In this document: positions 18,701 to 26,580 of the stretch, one piece after another
Position numbering within the stretch: the first letter of the stretch is position 1
Layout: every line of letters starts with the position of its first letter
From: Pseudomonadota bacterium
GTDB lineage: Bacteria > Pseudomonadota > Gammaproteobacteria > Burkholderiales > Sulfuricellaceae
Reading direction: 5' to 3'
Assembly: GCA_021801705.1 (NCBI GenBank)
Contig: JAJYXP010000039.1
Coordinates: 1-54,235, forward strand
Length of the DNA stretch: 54,235 nt
The notes under the pieces: model-generated
What the model was told of the DNA's origin: nothing
Database searches by the model: none
What the model saw: only the letters and a program-made list of their open reading frames with translations
Program-made: the position numbers and the translations under genes

Positions 18701-19285
18701 GTCTGCATCGGGGGCGTGATCGCCGCCTGCTTCGGCTTGATCCAGATGCGCCTGAATCACGGCGGCGATCTGCGCATCGCTCCCGACCCCTGAGACCCTG
18801 TAGTTCAGCGCAGTGGACTGGAGAGTGCTGATGTTGCGGCGCATCAGGAGCGCCAGCGCCCGCTCGATCGGTGAAAAATTCTCGTCGGCTTCGACGATGG
18901 CGAGAAGCGAGTAGGCTCGCGCCGACAGATGAGAGAGATGGTAGCTCGCTGCTGCCATGACAAAGTGGAAATCCCGATCAACCTCCTCCCGGTCGCCTTT
19001 GGCGATGACCGCTTCGAGCGCGGTCGCAGCCTGCTCGAAGGCGATACGGGCATGTGCGACGTCACCGTCCAATTCACGAAGGCGCATGCCGAGCCCCATC
19101 AGGGCATAGCCATAGGAATGCAGATCGTAGCTGAGCTGTGTAGAGAAGGCAGGGGCATCCGGCGGCAGGACGCCATCGCGCCAGATCATGGCTCGCGCTT
19201 GGCCGCGTGCGATGAGCCTGCCCCGGAAACCTGTCGCCGCCGCCTCGTTGATCTCTGTGACAATCGCCTCAGGCATTGTTGGCAT
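15767..19285 (-). CDS. hamB: Hachiman helicase HamB (Ski2-like superfamily 2)
   Basis: The 1172-residue product has SF2 helicase motifs in order: WPSQIEAA (Q-like) near 308-314, TSAGKT (motif I) at 331-336, TPLRAL (Ia), TPEK, DEGH (motif II) at 431-434, SAILPD (III) and VIGRAGRA (VI). Such Ski2-like helicases pair with DUF1837 nucleases in Hachiman and AbpAB anti-phage systems. The helicase is thought to scan DNA and hold the nuclease inactive until damaged or phage DNA is met. The first 300 residues are helical and the last 300 carry no motif I can name. The gene overlaps hamA upstream by 17 bases. It ends 245 bp from jetA and reads in the same direction. Confidence 0.87.
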   Translation of the reverse strand: MPTMPEAIVTEINEAAATGFRGRLIARGQARAMIWRDGVLPPDAPAFSTQLSYDLHSYGYALMGLGMRLRELDGDVAHARIAFEQAATALEAVIAKGDREEVDRDFHFVMAAASYHLSHLSARAYSLLAIVEADENFSPIERALALLMRRNISTLQSTALNYRVSGVGSDAQIAAVIQAHLDQAEAGGDHAPDADAFLFDSLDTALTDAFFAAMALFLEALERGERHLLDLALARLREGLDICSEMNLLPQWWAHRVAIHLLSDLWSNTFHEKVPVLPAGGEAADWSRLRELFIASLLRRPKAEVDLWPSQIEAATRAIDQSDDLVVSLPTSAGKTRIAELCILRCLAAGKRVVFVTPLRALSAQTEVTLQRTFGPLGKTISALYGSIGVSGFDEDAIRERDIVVATPEKLDFALRNDPSLLDDVGLLVFDEGHMIGLNEREVRYEVQIQRLLRRADAHERRIVCLSAILPDGDQLDDFAAWLRRDHPGGVIKKDWRPTRLWFGEVIWNSPSARLNLRIGDERPWVQRFLAGSAPPNFVPPKRRRTRLFPDNQRELCLATAWRLVDDGQTVLIFCPERRSVEPFADVVVDLHERGALRSLLEVAPNVLNIAIALGEEWLGPNSAILKCLRLGVALHHGALPTAYRKEVERLLQDGVLKVTISSPTLAQGLNLSATAVVMHSLHRNRERIKISEFKNVIGRAGRAYVDVEGIVLFPMFDDVARKRSNWEGLITDLGAREMESGLVLLVAELLTRMSAHIGGDIPQLVEYVVNNAAAWTFPEVANENPEDRERALAGWERHIATLDTAILSLIGENDIPDDGIEAALDDILQSSLWQRRLLRQNEQVQQVLKAGLLSRSRLIWNQSTASLRRGYYLAGVGLSTGHALDAIAADANLLLVQANASLLIGDAEGVITAITSLAERVLTFYPFTPDPMPDNWRDILRCWLLGQSLAGIAAGQESETLQFIEGGLVYRLPWAMEALRVRAAANGDIVDPWGLALEDYELGLAVPAVETGTLNRSASILIQAGFNSRLAAIKAVTDTAATFTTGQELRLWLNSEAVAAWDALPAWPTAETKAMWVKFAQSFAPPNSRTWTDRRYLAGVAWYGASPSPGTPVRLYHLNGQPIVLSADGLPLGALLATPNPNRCGVVRATTSQEIGRIDLSYLGPDDLWQV

Positions 19286-20048
19286 TAGCGATCACTCGAT
19301 CATAGACGGCGCCGACGAATGCCGCGTGCCCATCGACGCGCAGGCCGACGCCCAATTGCGTGATCGCCCCCGGAGAGGCCTGCAGCGATGCGGTGAGAAG
19401 CGCGTCCGGGGCATTGCCTGAGAACGTGAACAGCAGATGGCGGACGCTTTGGGTTGAAATGCCGTATCTCAGGAGCGCGTCGTCGATGGCGTCGGCGAGG
19501 GGGGCATCGCCGAGTTCGAGAAGCCGGGCGGAAATGAAGGAGAGCGCATGGGCCGAGGGAAGTCCGCCATCCTTGTCCAGTCCGGCCCGAGCCTCGGTGA
19601 GAACCTGAGCTGTCAGCGTGATGCGGCTCTTGGCCTCTGCCTTCAGAAAGCGAAGACGGTGGGTCTGTGGATCTTGGAGAAGCCCGATCACATCGTCACC
19701 GCGCATCGCCATATTGCGATGATCCTTCCAGCGCAGGCGCTTGATCGGCGCATGGTAGCCACCGCTGTGCGCGTCGATCCATTCGGTTGCGTATATCTCG
19801 CCGAGATCGCCGGAGCGGATCGCCTTGGTGGTCGGCAGCTTGCCCTGGATCAGCGCGGCCGCAGCCTGTTTTCCGAGACGGGCGAGAGCCCGCGACACCT
19901 GTTCCTCGGCGGCATAATGGCTTGGTATGATCACGGCCGTGGCTTGGATGCCGGTAGCCAAATCGGCAGGATTACCGGTCAGGATGCGAAGGCTGTGGTT
20001 GCCAACGGCTGAGTCGACCACGCTACACCAATCATTGAACTGCACCAC
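19269..20048 (-). CDS. hamA: Hachiman nuclease HamA (DUF1837)
   Basis: The 259-residue product has the DUF1837 pattern of a PD-(D/E)xK-type nuclease: GE at 83-84, a RGDD segment with Asp 118/119, and KAEAK with Glu 138 and Lys 140. It should cleave DNA once released by HamB, clearing phage and host DNA. The start is GTG at 20048 with an AAGGGGA site upstream. A second GTG follows directly. It precedes and overlaps hamB, the usual order for Hachiman. E. coli AbpA is a close relative, so AbpAB is an alternative name. All likely active-site residues are present. Confidence 0.85.
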   Translation of the reverse strand: MVQFNDWCSVVDSAVGNHSLRILTGNPADLATGIQATAVIIPSHYAAEEQVSRALARLGKQAAAALIQGKLPTTKAIRSGDLGEIYATEWIDAHSGGYHAPIKRLRWKDHRNMAMRGDDVIGLLQDPQTHRLRFLKAEAKSRITLTAQVLTEARAGLDKDGGLPSAHALSFISARLLELGDAPLADAIDDALLRYGISTQSVRHLLFTFSGNAPDALLTASLQASPGAITQLGVGLRVDGHAAFVGAVYDRVIANANNA

Positions 20049-20293
20049 CTGCGTCCCCTTTACGAATCAACGTGGAAAGAGCTCGTGAACACGTACAAAG
20101 GGCGAGCCGGTTTCGGCCACCCGGCGCACCTTGTGTTCGAGGACATGGTTGAGGTGGATTCCCCGGTCCAAAGCCTCGTTGAGGTCGTATCCGTCCATAC
20201 AGACGCAGACTTCTTTGCACTTCCGCCTTGGGTCGATAATAAACCTTCAGGAATGCTGAGGCAAAACTTTACATAAGCCGTAGCGAGCGAACA

Positions 20294-20309
20294 ACAGGAT
20301 GTCTCCTGT
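20294..20309. promoter_or_regulatory. Palindromic operator upstream of the TacA-like gene
   Basis: ACAGGA-tgtc-TCCTGT is a perfect 6-bp inverted repeat 37 bases before the ATG of the ribbon-helix-helix antitoxin-like gene. Antitoxins of this kind usually repress their own promoter, so this is a candidate operator. Confidence 0.4.
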
Positions 20310-20345
20310 CGTCATATTACATGCATTGGGATTAAGGAGGCTACC

Positions 20346-20612
20346 ATGCCTACTCGTACAGGAAAACGGCTCACTATATGGATCACTGATCATGTGCATG
20401 AAAAACTGCAATTGGCGGCGGATATTGTGGGAAAGACGACGAACCAGTTTGTCGTGCAGGCGGCCTTGGAGAAAGCGGGAAAAGTCATTGAAAGCGAATC
20501 CACGATTGTACTGACACGAAGGGAATCGTTGCGGATACTTGAATTGATGGAAAATCCGCCGCCCATGAATGAAAAACTCAGGAAGCTGATGGCTGACTAC
20601 AATAAGAACTGA
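20346..20612 (+). CDS. TacA-like (DUF1778) antitoxin, orphan
   Basis: The 88-residue product starts RTGKRLTIWITDHVHEKLQLAADIVGKTTNQFVVQAAL, the ribbon-helix-helix DNA-binding part of DUF1778 antitoxins. It ends with the conserved NPPPMNEKLRKLMADY tail that normally binds and neutralises a GNAT acetyltransferase toxin (TacT). The ATG has an excellent AAGGAGG site. No GNAT gene follows within the next kilobase, so the antitoxin is an orphan. It may act as an anti-toxin against related toxins elsewhere or be a relic. A palindrome upstream fits self-repression. Confidence 0.8.
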   Translation: MPTRTGKRLTIWITDHVHEKLQLAADIVGKTTNQFVVQAALEKAGKVIESESTIVLTRRESLRILELMENPPPMNEKLRKLMADYNKN

Positions 20613-21153
20613 TAGGTCCCTCTTGCGCTGATCTGGCGTTAGTTGCCGCGATGCGGTAGTGATTCGCTTCAACCCTGACTTTCTCATTTCCGCTTCCTGC
20701 GTGAACCGGTGCACTTGCACCGTGACACACAGCATCCACGTCAGAGTGGATCACCAGACGAGCTACCAATATGATTTACGAACACAGCCATATTTTTATA
20801 TGCCTCTGTACCATTCTCAGGCGATTATTGCGCAACTCCACTTCCCCCTTTGAAAAAGGGGGACTGAGGGGGATTTTCATATTCACGCAAACTACAAATC
20901 CCCCCTGCCCCCCTTTTTCAAAGGGGGGAATTCCCGCTACCTGAAAATTGTTCATAGGCATATATTTTTATGCCGGGTGCGGAATTATTGCGAATTATTT
21001 GAAATTGAATAATTATTGGCGACCAGTCGACAATAGCTTATCAACCCTATTTGGACTTGGCTGGGGCATTCTGACCGCCCATAACAACGCCGCCCAAGCA
21101 GACAAACTGCAGCACCAGCAACGAAGCAGACGGAACAGACGGAACAGAACGGA
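20613..21153. other. Intergenic region with a MITE-like inverted repeat
   Basis: About 540 bases without a supported gene. The only clear structure is the long C/G-rich inverted repeat at 20839-20942. A toxin gene expected after the antitoxin is absent. The short frames here are low in coding character. Confidence 0.5.
20839..20942. repeat. MITE-like imperfect inverted repeat
   Basis: Two arms of about 36-45 bases mirror each other: CCCCCTTTGAAAAAGGGGG with a trailing GAGGGGGATTT on the left (20841-20876), and the inverse ending CAAAGGGGGG on the right (20896-20940). Each arm itself contains a smaller C5/G5 palindrome. Short repeats of this style are scattered in many proteobacterial genomes. 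It has no ORF and no visible target duplication. Confidence 0.6.
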
Positions 21154-21447
21154 TCACCGCCGCTTCCTCAGCCTGAAATATTTCAGCATCGCATCCAGGT
21201 CGTTCTGGAGCGTAGATATGAACACTCGCCAATTCTCTGAGCGGTTGTCAGGGGATAGAAACAATATGGCAACCAGCAGTATCAAAATCATTCCTGTTGC
21301 CGCTCCGCCCACTACAAGAACCGCCTGCCACGGCGCCCATTTTTCCCAGAACACCAGATATGCTGAAACGAGCGCCAAGGTTGCAACCGTCAAAATCACG
21401 GCCCATGGTATTGCTTGAACGCTATTTTCTTCCTGGGCGCCGCTCAT
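21154..21447 (-). CDS. Small two-TM membrane protein, last gene of an unknown operon
   Basis: From the ATG at 21447 the product has 97 residues: MSGAQEENS, a first membrane helix (about 13-33), a short WEKWAPWQ loop, a second helix (about 42-62) and a basic C-terminal tail ending YFRLRKRR. Both ends probably face the cytoplasm. The start was chosen because the longer frame begins inside the upstream zinc-ribbon gene without a ribosome site. The two overlap by 26 bases. The family is not recognised. In a defence setting such a protein could be a membrane effector, but nothing in the sequence proves that. Confidence 0.55.
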   Translation of the reverse strand: MSGAQEENSVQAIPWAVILTVATLALVSAYLVFWEKWAPWQAVLVVGGAATGMILILLVAILFLSPDNRSENWRVFISTLQNDLDAMLKYFRLRKRR

Positions 21448-21763
21448 CCGCTGCCTTCTGTTCCATCGCCTCGATGCGCTGGTTGGATGCATCCACAAAA
21501 GCAATCGCTTCGTCGATGATGTGGGCGCTCACCTGCTCGGTCACACGAACCCATGGACCTAGCGTATCCTTGAAGCAATGCTGGCAAAGATCTAACGCAA
21601 TGTCGTTGCCATCGCCAAAAACGGAGCCATATGCGCTGCGAAAGTCGATGGATATTTTTTCTTGCCATTCGCCGTCAAAGGCATCCTTCTGCATTTCGCG
21701 GCCGCAGCGGTCACAAACGGCAGCAACGGCCTGTTCTGTGGCAACGGCTTCGAATCTCAGCAT
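21422..21763 (-). CDS. Zinc-ribbon-like protein, 113 aa
   Basis: The product carries CDRCG (Cys 17 and 20) and CQHC (about Cys 60 and 63), a four-Cys zinc-ribbon pattern with a 40-residue insert. An acidic helical tail follows (HIIDEAIAFVDASNQRIEAMEQKAADERR). The family is unknown to me. It is the middle gene of a minus-strand group, after the 320-aa gene and before the two-TM gene. A GGGGA ribosome site precedes the ATG. A zinc-bound scaffold or nucleic-acid binder is plausible but unproven. Confidence 0.55.
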   Translation of the reverse strand: MLRFEAVATEQAVAAVCDRCGREMQKDAFDGEWQEKISIDFRSAYGSVFGDGNDIALDLCQHCFKDTLGPWVRVTEQVSAHIIDEAIAFVDASNQRIEAMEQKAADERRPGRK

Positions 21764-21897
21764 GTTTGGTCCCCAGGTATGGTCAGCCCTGATCGCACCC
21801 CGACAGGCGACAGCATATCTGGCAAGTTCCCTGTACGCTCAGGTCCTCTTCGCACTGCCAAGAGCAAGACCAAGGCTCAGAAAAAACTCCATGATAG

Positions 21898-22860
21898 CTA
21901 AAAAGTAATGTCGCTGTTCATGCGCACGTAGCAGCGCAGTTCCATTCCGGTCATACCGGAGAACTCGGGTTTCAGACGAATATTGGAACTCAGTTTCTCT
22001 TGCAGCACCGCCTCGGCATTGTCGTGATCGCCTACCCCCTGCAAGGTATCGTAAAGGTCGCCGGGCGCGTATTCCGCAGTATCGGTGAAGCACGACGCCA
22101 AGGTAGTCCTGTACCCAGCGAACAGATCGGCAGAGCGATGCGTCACGCCCTCCCCGGAATGCACTTCGTCAGCCAGACTTTTGAGCTTGGTGCTTTCCTC
22201 ATCCCTAGATGCCGGAGAGCCATGGAAGGACAGTTCCCACAGCACGCCATCGATCACCTGGCCCAGCGTGACGCCCGGATTCAGCATCCGGGCGATTTCC
22301 TTGCCGTTATTGATGGAGTCCGCGTTATCCTCACAAAGGATGACTTCCGGGTTGAGACGGATGGGAAGGTACAGCATTTCCAGCGGGGAGATGAAAGACA
22401 CGCCCCACTTGATCCGTTCGTCGGCGCGGTAATCAATGCGGCCGTTCCGCACGACATCCTCCCGAAGCACAAACCCGACGCCGTGGAAGTCGAGGCGGTG
22501 GATGGGTTGCAGTTCCCCGCTGAAGGAGTCCTGGCTCCAGATTTGGTATAACTCCAGATATTCGATGCCCTCCGGGTCGTACTCGATAGTGGGGGCTGTG
22601 GTGACATTTCCGCTCAGCATCTCGGCCAACAGTTCTTTTGCCCAGTCCCTGGCGAAGATTTCCTGCAGCAGCGGGTCGATGTCCAGCAGCAGGAAGATGT
22701 CGCGCAGGGTAATCTCAGTATCGAGCGCAACGGTGCCGAACAGGTAGCGGGACGCATCTTCCGTCACGTCGCGATCCACGTAGGCGCCTTCCCCGTGCGA
22801 CCCGTCGTATTCCCAGTCGCGGCGGATCAGCCTGGGACCGGGGATCAGGGTCAGTTGCAT
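21898..22860 (-). CDS. Hypothetical protein, 320 aa, first gene of an unknown operon
   Basis: No known family is recognised. The protein is acidic and soluble, without signal peptide or membrane helix. Its N-terminal half contains YVDRDVTEDASRYLFGTVALDTEITLRDIFLLLD, and it has further helices and strands up to the C-terminal LRCYVRMNSDITF. No nuclease, ATPase or helicase motif is evident. It lies 134 bp upstream of the zinc-ribbon gene on the same strand, so all three genes probably form one transcript. Its place between Hachiman, antitoxin fragments and a Fic gene makes a defence or immunity role worth testing. Confidence 0.6.
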   Translation of the reverse strand: MQLTLIPGPRLIRRDWEYDGSHGEGAYVDRDVTEDASRYLFGTVALDTEITLRDIFLLLDIDPLLQEIFARDWAKELLAEMLSGNVTTAPTIEYDPEGIEYLELYQIWSQDSFSGELQPIHRLDFHGVGFVLREDVVRNGRIDYRADERIKWGVSFISPLEMLYLPIRLNPEVILCEDNADSINNGKEIARMLNPGVTLGQVIDGVLWELSFHGSPASRDEESTKLKSLADEVHSGEGVTHRSADLFAGYRTTLASCFTDTAEYAPGDLYDTLQGVGDHDNAEAVLQEKLSSNIRLKPEFSGMTGMELRCYVRMNSDITF

Positions 22861-22909
22861 GACTTCAGCTTATTCGTTGCCATCGTTCGCCAGGACATGG
22901 GCCCGCCCC

Positions 22910-23149
22910 CTACTCCAGATCCCGTATCACCGTGGTGCCGTCCGGGAAATGCGCGGCCCTCGCGAAGTAGTCAGCCATCAGCTTCTTGAGTTTCTCGTTC
23001 ATCGGCGGCGGATTCTCGAGCGCTTCCATCAATCGCAGCGACTCCCGGCGGGTGAGTCTCACTGTTTCGCTGACCTTCCAAGGCAAGCCCGCCTGTTCCA
23101 GGATGACGCTGGATTCGGCCAAATCCATTATCTTGTCGCTCGTCCGCTC
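22910..23149 (-). pseudogene. Decayed TacA-like (DUF1778) antitoxin
   Basis: The C-terminal half is clear: VRLTRRESLRLMEALENPPPMNEKLKKLMADY, closely matching the orphan antitoxin at 20346. The ribbon-helix-helix N-terminus is missing. The 30 residues in front (MERTSDKIMDLAESSVILEQAGLPWK) keep only faint similarity, and the tail is extended by FARAAHFPDGTTVIRDLE. It cannot bind DNA in the usual way. This looks like a frameshifted or deleted copy on the opposite strand to the first. No GNAT toxin is adjacent. Confidence 0.6.
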
Positions 23150-23209
23150 CATCGCGCTCCGCTCATGTCCGCCCAACTGACCCATAAAGAATACGCCCTC
23201 TCCGGGCAA

Positions 23210-23512
23210 TCTACAACAGATTGAAATAAATAGATATTTTCATTAATGCACAAAGTGCACGGATATGAGTACATTTCTGACAAAGAGCAAAGATATGATT
23301 CCCCCCATCGTTATGACTGACCATGAAACCGCTGTAAAATAGCGGCCTAACAGCCCCTTATATGCGCCCTGTGTGAGGAAAATTTATCATTCCCGTCACA
23401 CGCCCTGTAGCGGCTCAATTCACCGAAAAGAGGAAATGCGGGTAGCAGCGCAGTTTCAGCCCGCAACATCCTGATCGCGCAAATTGGGTGTAAATGGGTG
23501 TAATATTGGTTC
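23210..23512. other. Intergenic region upstream of the Fic gene
   Basis: No gene is supported. A short palindrome-like GCACAAAGTGCAC lies at about 23249. Directly before the Fic ATG the sequence has two GGGTGTAA words eleven bases apart (about 23488-23506), a possible operator for the winged-helix domain of Fic. No ribosome site precedes that ATG, so the message could be leaderless or nearly so. Confidence 0.35.
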
Positions 23513-24562
23513 ATGCCGAGAACCGACACCATCCAGATCACCCCGGAGATCTTGAGTCTTATCGCCCGGATTGATGAGTTCAAAGGCGCCTGGCGCGCCT
23601 TGGGCACGCTTGCGCCCGATCGTCTGTCGGCTCTGCGACGCGTGGCTACCATCGAGAGCATCGGCTCCTCCACCCGTATCGAGGGCAGCAAGTTGTCCGA
23701 CCGAGAGGTCGAGCAACTGCTGTCGAATCTGGAAATCAAATCCTTCGCCACCCGCGACGAGCAGGAAGTAGCCGGGTATGCCGAGCTGATGGATCTGGTG
23801 TTCTCGTCCTGGCAGGACATCCCGATCACCGAGAACCACATCAAGCAGTTGCACCAGATCCTGCTGCGCTACAGCGAAAAGGACACCAGGCATCGCGGCA
23901 ATTACAAAAGCAACTCGAACAGCATCGCAGCATTCGACGAGACCGGCGCGCAAATCGGCATCGTGTTCCAGACGGCAACGCCGTTCGATACGCCACGCCT
24001 CATGACAGAGTTGGTGGCATGGGTGAATCAGGAGCGAGAAACGGCCCGCCTGCATCCGCTGCTAATCATCGCGCTATGCATCGTGGTGTTTTTGGAGATC
24101 CATCCTTTCCAGGACGGTAACGGCCGACTGAGTCGGGTGCTGACGACGCTACTGCTCCTGCAGGCCGGCTATGTCTATGTGCCGTACAGTTCTCTGGAAA
24201 GCGTGATCGAACAGAGTAAGGAAGCCTACTACCTGGCGCTGCGGCAGACGCAAGGGACGATTCGCACCGAGGCGCCCAACTGGCAGCCGTGGCTCATGTT
24301 CTTTCTCCGCTCTCTGGCCGAGCAGGTTCGCCGACTGGAGAAAAAGGTCGAGCGCGAGAAAATCGTGCTGGCGTCCATGCCCGAGCTGTCTTTACAAATC
24401 GTCGAGTTCGCCCAGGAGCATGGGCGCGTCACCATCGGCGAAGCCATCAAACTGACCGGGGCCAGCCGCAATACGCTCAAACAGCACTTCCGGGCACTGG
24501 TCGAACGCGGCACGTTGAACCAGCACGGCAGCGGTCGCGGGGTCTGGTACGACTTGCGCTGA
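23513..24562 (+). CDS. Fic-domain AMP-transferase, class II
   Basis: The 349-residue product has the Fic motif HPFQDGNGRLSR at 197-208. His 197 is the catalytic base and the GNGR loop binds the nucleotide phosphates. An N-terminal inhibitory helix, SSTRIEG (52-58, Glu 57), marks it as a self-inhibited class II Fic enzyme. A C-terminal winged helix (about 285-349, with ITLTGASRNTLKQHFRALVERG-type features) suggests DNA binding and autoregulation. Fic enzymes of this type attach AMP to proteins such as gyrase or themselves. No separate FicA antitoxin is needed. It stands alone, divergent from the decayed antitoxin. All motif residues are intact. Confidence 0.88.
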   Translation: MPRTDTIQITPEILSLIARIDEFKGAWRALGTLAPDRLSALRRVATIESIGSSTRIEGSKLSDREVEQLLSNLEIKSFATRDEQEVAGYAELMDLVFSSWQDIPITENHIKQLHQILLRYSEKDTRHRGNYKSNSNSIAAFDETGAQIGIVFQTATPFDTPRLMTELVAWVNQERETARLHPLLIIALCIVVFLEIHPFQDGNGRLSRVLTTLLLLQAGYVYVPYSSLESVIEQSKEAYYLALRQTQGTIRTEAPNWQPWLMFFLRSLAEQVRRLEKKVEREKIVLASMPELSLQIVEFAQEHGRVTIGEAIKLTGASRNTLKQHFRALVERGTLNQHGSGRGVWYDLR

Positions 24563-24910
24563 TCGGGTCGTCGGATATGGGTGGGTTCCGCAAATGGGAA
24601 TTGAACTGACGCGGTGAAGCATACGAAGTCGCGCGACGAATAACATCTGCAAACCGTCAAAGAATGAGATCAATGGTCGCCAAGAAAAACAATCCGAAGC
24701 CGACCCCTTTAGCTCCTGAAATACAAAGCCGCGATATGGTGCGTAAAAATACACACGCTATACTTTGCCATTAGAATTATCATGCCAAGGGAGCTTGGCC
24801 CGCATCGACACGGGCTTTAACTACTTTGGCCGAGGGCACATAAAACCAAGCCAATGGCTTAAATTTGAATTTTTTGTTAATTATTACAGCATGTTAAAAA
24901 CCATCGCCTA
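24563..24910. other. Intergenic region, entry into an AT-rich segment
   Basis: About 350 bases with no supported gene. Base composition becomes visibly AT-rich towards 24860, ahead of the next gene. I see no repeat, hairpin or clear promoter. Confidence 0.4.
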
Positions 24911-26338
24911 ATGTTAAAAATAGATCATCTAGCTGACTTCATGTTTCAGCGCGGAATTGTTTGGTCTAACTCGCCAGTAGGTTTCGTGTTCGCCTTGATT
25001 GCCGGTGGTCTAGGCATGGCTGCGGTCGCTACTTTAGGCATTGCCAAGTCCCCAGTAGGTCTTTTAGCCTCTACATTTCTTTTCAGCTTTATCGGGTTTC
25101 TTCTTTGGTTGGCGAGTTGCCGTGTACCTAGGAACACTCCGGGGTGCATTGGAATAGCCTTGGCAATTCGGGCTGAAACTGAGGCAGAACGAAAGCGGAT
25201 CAGATCCGATTTTATCGCGGAAATAGCCGCCGCATTAAAACGTGAAGATGTTGCAATCCCCTTTAAAGTTATTGAGATTCCTAGCTATCTTTCACCAGAC
25301 GTAAACGATGACAAAGCCGCAATTGAATTTCTGGATAAATCCAAGTGTCAACTAATTATCTGGGGAGGTATCCGCACAAGGAAGCAAGCTAAGGAAGATG
25401 TCTACTGTTTGCGACTGGAGGGCGTTGTAACGCATTCCATGATTTCGAAAGAGATAAGCCATGCACTTGCTCAGGAGATGCGCCAAGCCTTACCCAAGCA
25501 AACAGAGATTGCCCTTGCGAACGAATTAAAAGGCTTTGAAAGTGCATCGCAATCCACCGCATTAGCCGCAAAATACATTGTTGCTCTAGCTGCTGCCTTA
25601 TCGGGGGACCTTCGTACGTCGAGGGAAATCCTTGAAGAACTCGCTGAAATGGTGAAGGTGGCATCTAAAAAAGGCAAAAAAGGGTCAGGCAAACTCAAAG
25701 ATACCCTTTCTAAGCGACTAGCGGTGATCTTGCCCCAAAGGCTTGCAGACGTGTGTTTTGCTGACTACATGAGGCTTGTAACCAAGTGGCAAACAGATAA
25801 ATCCAGGCTGGAGCTTCTCCAGGAAGCAGAAGTTCAATTAGAAGCCTACTTGGTAAGTTTTAAGAAATTCAATAAAGAAGGCCCAGAATATTGGGTTGCC
25901 AAGGCTTTGCTAGAGGTCACTTTAAGGAATAATTTAACTGGTGCTGAAAGGCTTTTGCAACAATGCACTGCAAGAGCGATTAATAACCCGGTATGGCGCG
26001 TATCCTTGGCTTTTGTAAAGATGTTGGAAGGTTACCCCCTAGAAGCATTGCGTCTCTATGACGCAGCATTGGCATTTGAATTGCATATTCAAACAATTTT
26101 TCAAGTCGAGGATTATGTCCAGTGGTGGCTCTCAAAGAATCAAGGTCCAATTCCATTGTATCTCTTATCCGCACTACTTAACGCGATTGCCAAAAAAGAT
26201 GCTCAACTAGCTATGCAAGATTTGGATCTGTTCGAAAAGCTTGCTGACCGGACTACAACGGATAAAGCATTGCTAGACCGAGCTACGTCTTTGCGGGTGG
26301 AACTAGAAGCAAGGGCCACCGCCCAAATCACGCGTTAG
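24911..26338 (+). CDS. Membrane-anchored helical-repeat protein, 475 aa, unknown function
   Basis: Two membrane helices lie near residues 22-45 and 50-70. A domain follows with IAEIAAALKREDVAIPFKVIEIPSYLS and CQLIIWGG (about 100-165), which resembles an alpha/beta sensing fold. The rest (about 200-475) is helical with TPR-like spacing. Similar architecture occurs in proteins that detect a cytoplasmic signal and act at the membrane, but I do not recognise the family. The gene is clearly more AT-rich than both neighbours, a sign of recent transfer. It has no partner genes. The start lacks a ribosome site, so its exact position is uncertain. Confidence 0.6.
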   Translation: MLKIDHLADFMFQRGIVWSNSPVGFVFALIAGGLGMAAVATLGIAKSPVGLLASTFLFSFIGFLLWLASCRVPRNTPGCIGIALAIRAETEAERKRIRSDFIAEIAAALKREDVAIPFKVIEIPSYLSPDVNDDKAAIEFLDKSKCQLIIWGGIRTRKQAKEDVYCLRLEGVVTHSMISKEISHALAQEMRQALPKQTEIALANELKGFESASQSTALAAKYIVALAAALSGDLRTSREILEELAEMVKVASKKGKKGSGKLKDTLSKRLAVILPQRLADVCFADYMRLVTKWQTDKSRLELLQEAEVQLEAYLVSFKKFNKEGPEYWVAKALLEVTLRNNLTGAERLLQQCTARAINNPVWRVSLAFVKMLEGYPLEALRLYDAALAFELHIQTIFQVEDYVQWWLSKNQGPIPLYLLSALLNAIAKKDAQLAMQDLDLFEKLADRTTTDKALLDRATSLRVELEARATAQITR

Positions 26339-26580
26339 CGGATAAAAAGAAGTAATTGCAGGGTAGGCCCTTAATCGTGGACTGTTGCCGCATGATGCAA
26401 ATGAGAGCGACCGATATCCCGGCAGGCGCGGGCCTAAAGCCCATCAGGAGAAACAGGGCATCGAGCTTCGGATATCGGACACGCGAAAGGCCGCGCGCGC
26501 TTCAACGCCCTGCAGCAAGACGCTGCCCGGGTCGTTGCTGCGCTGTGCACCTTACCTGCCAGCAAGCAAAGCCGCAGTCG

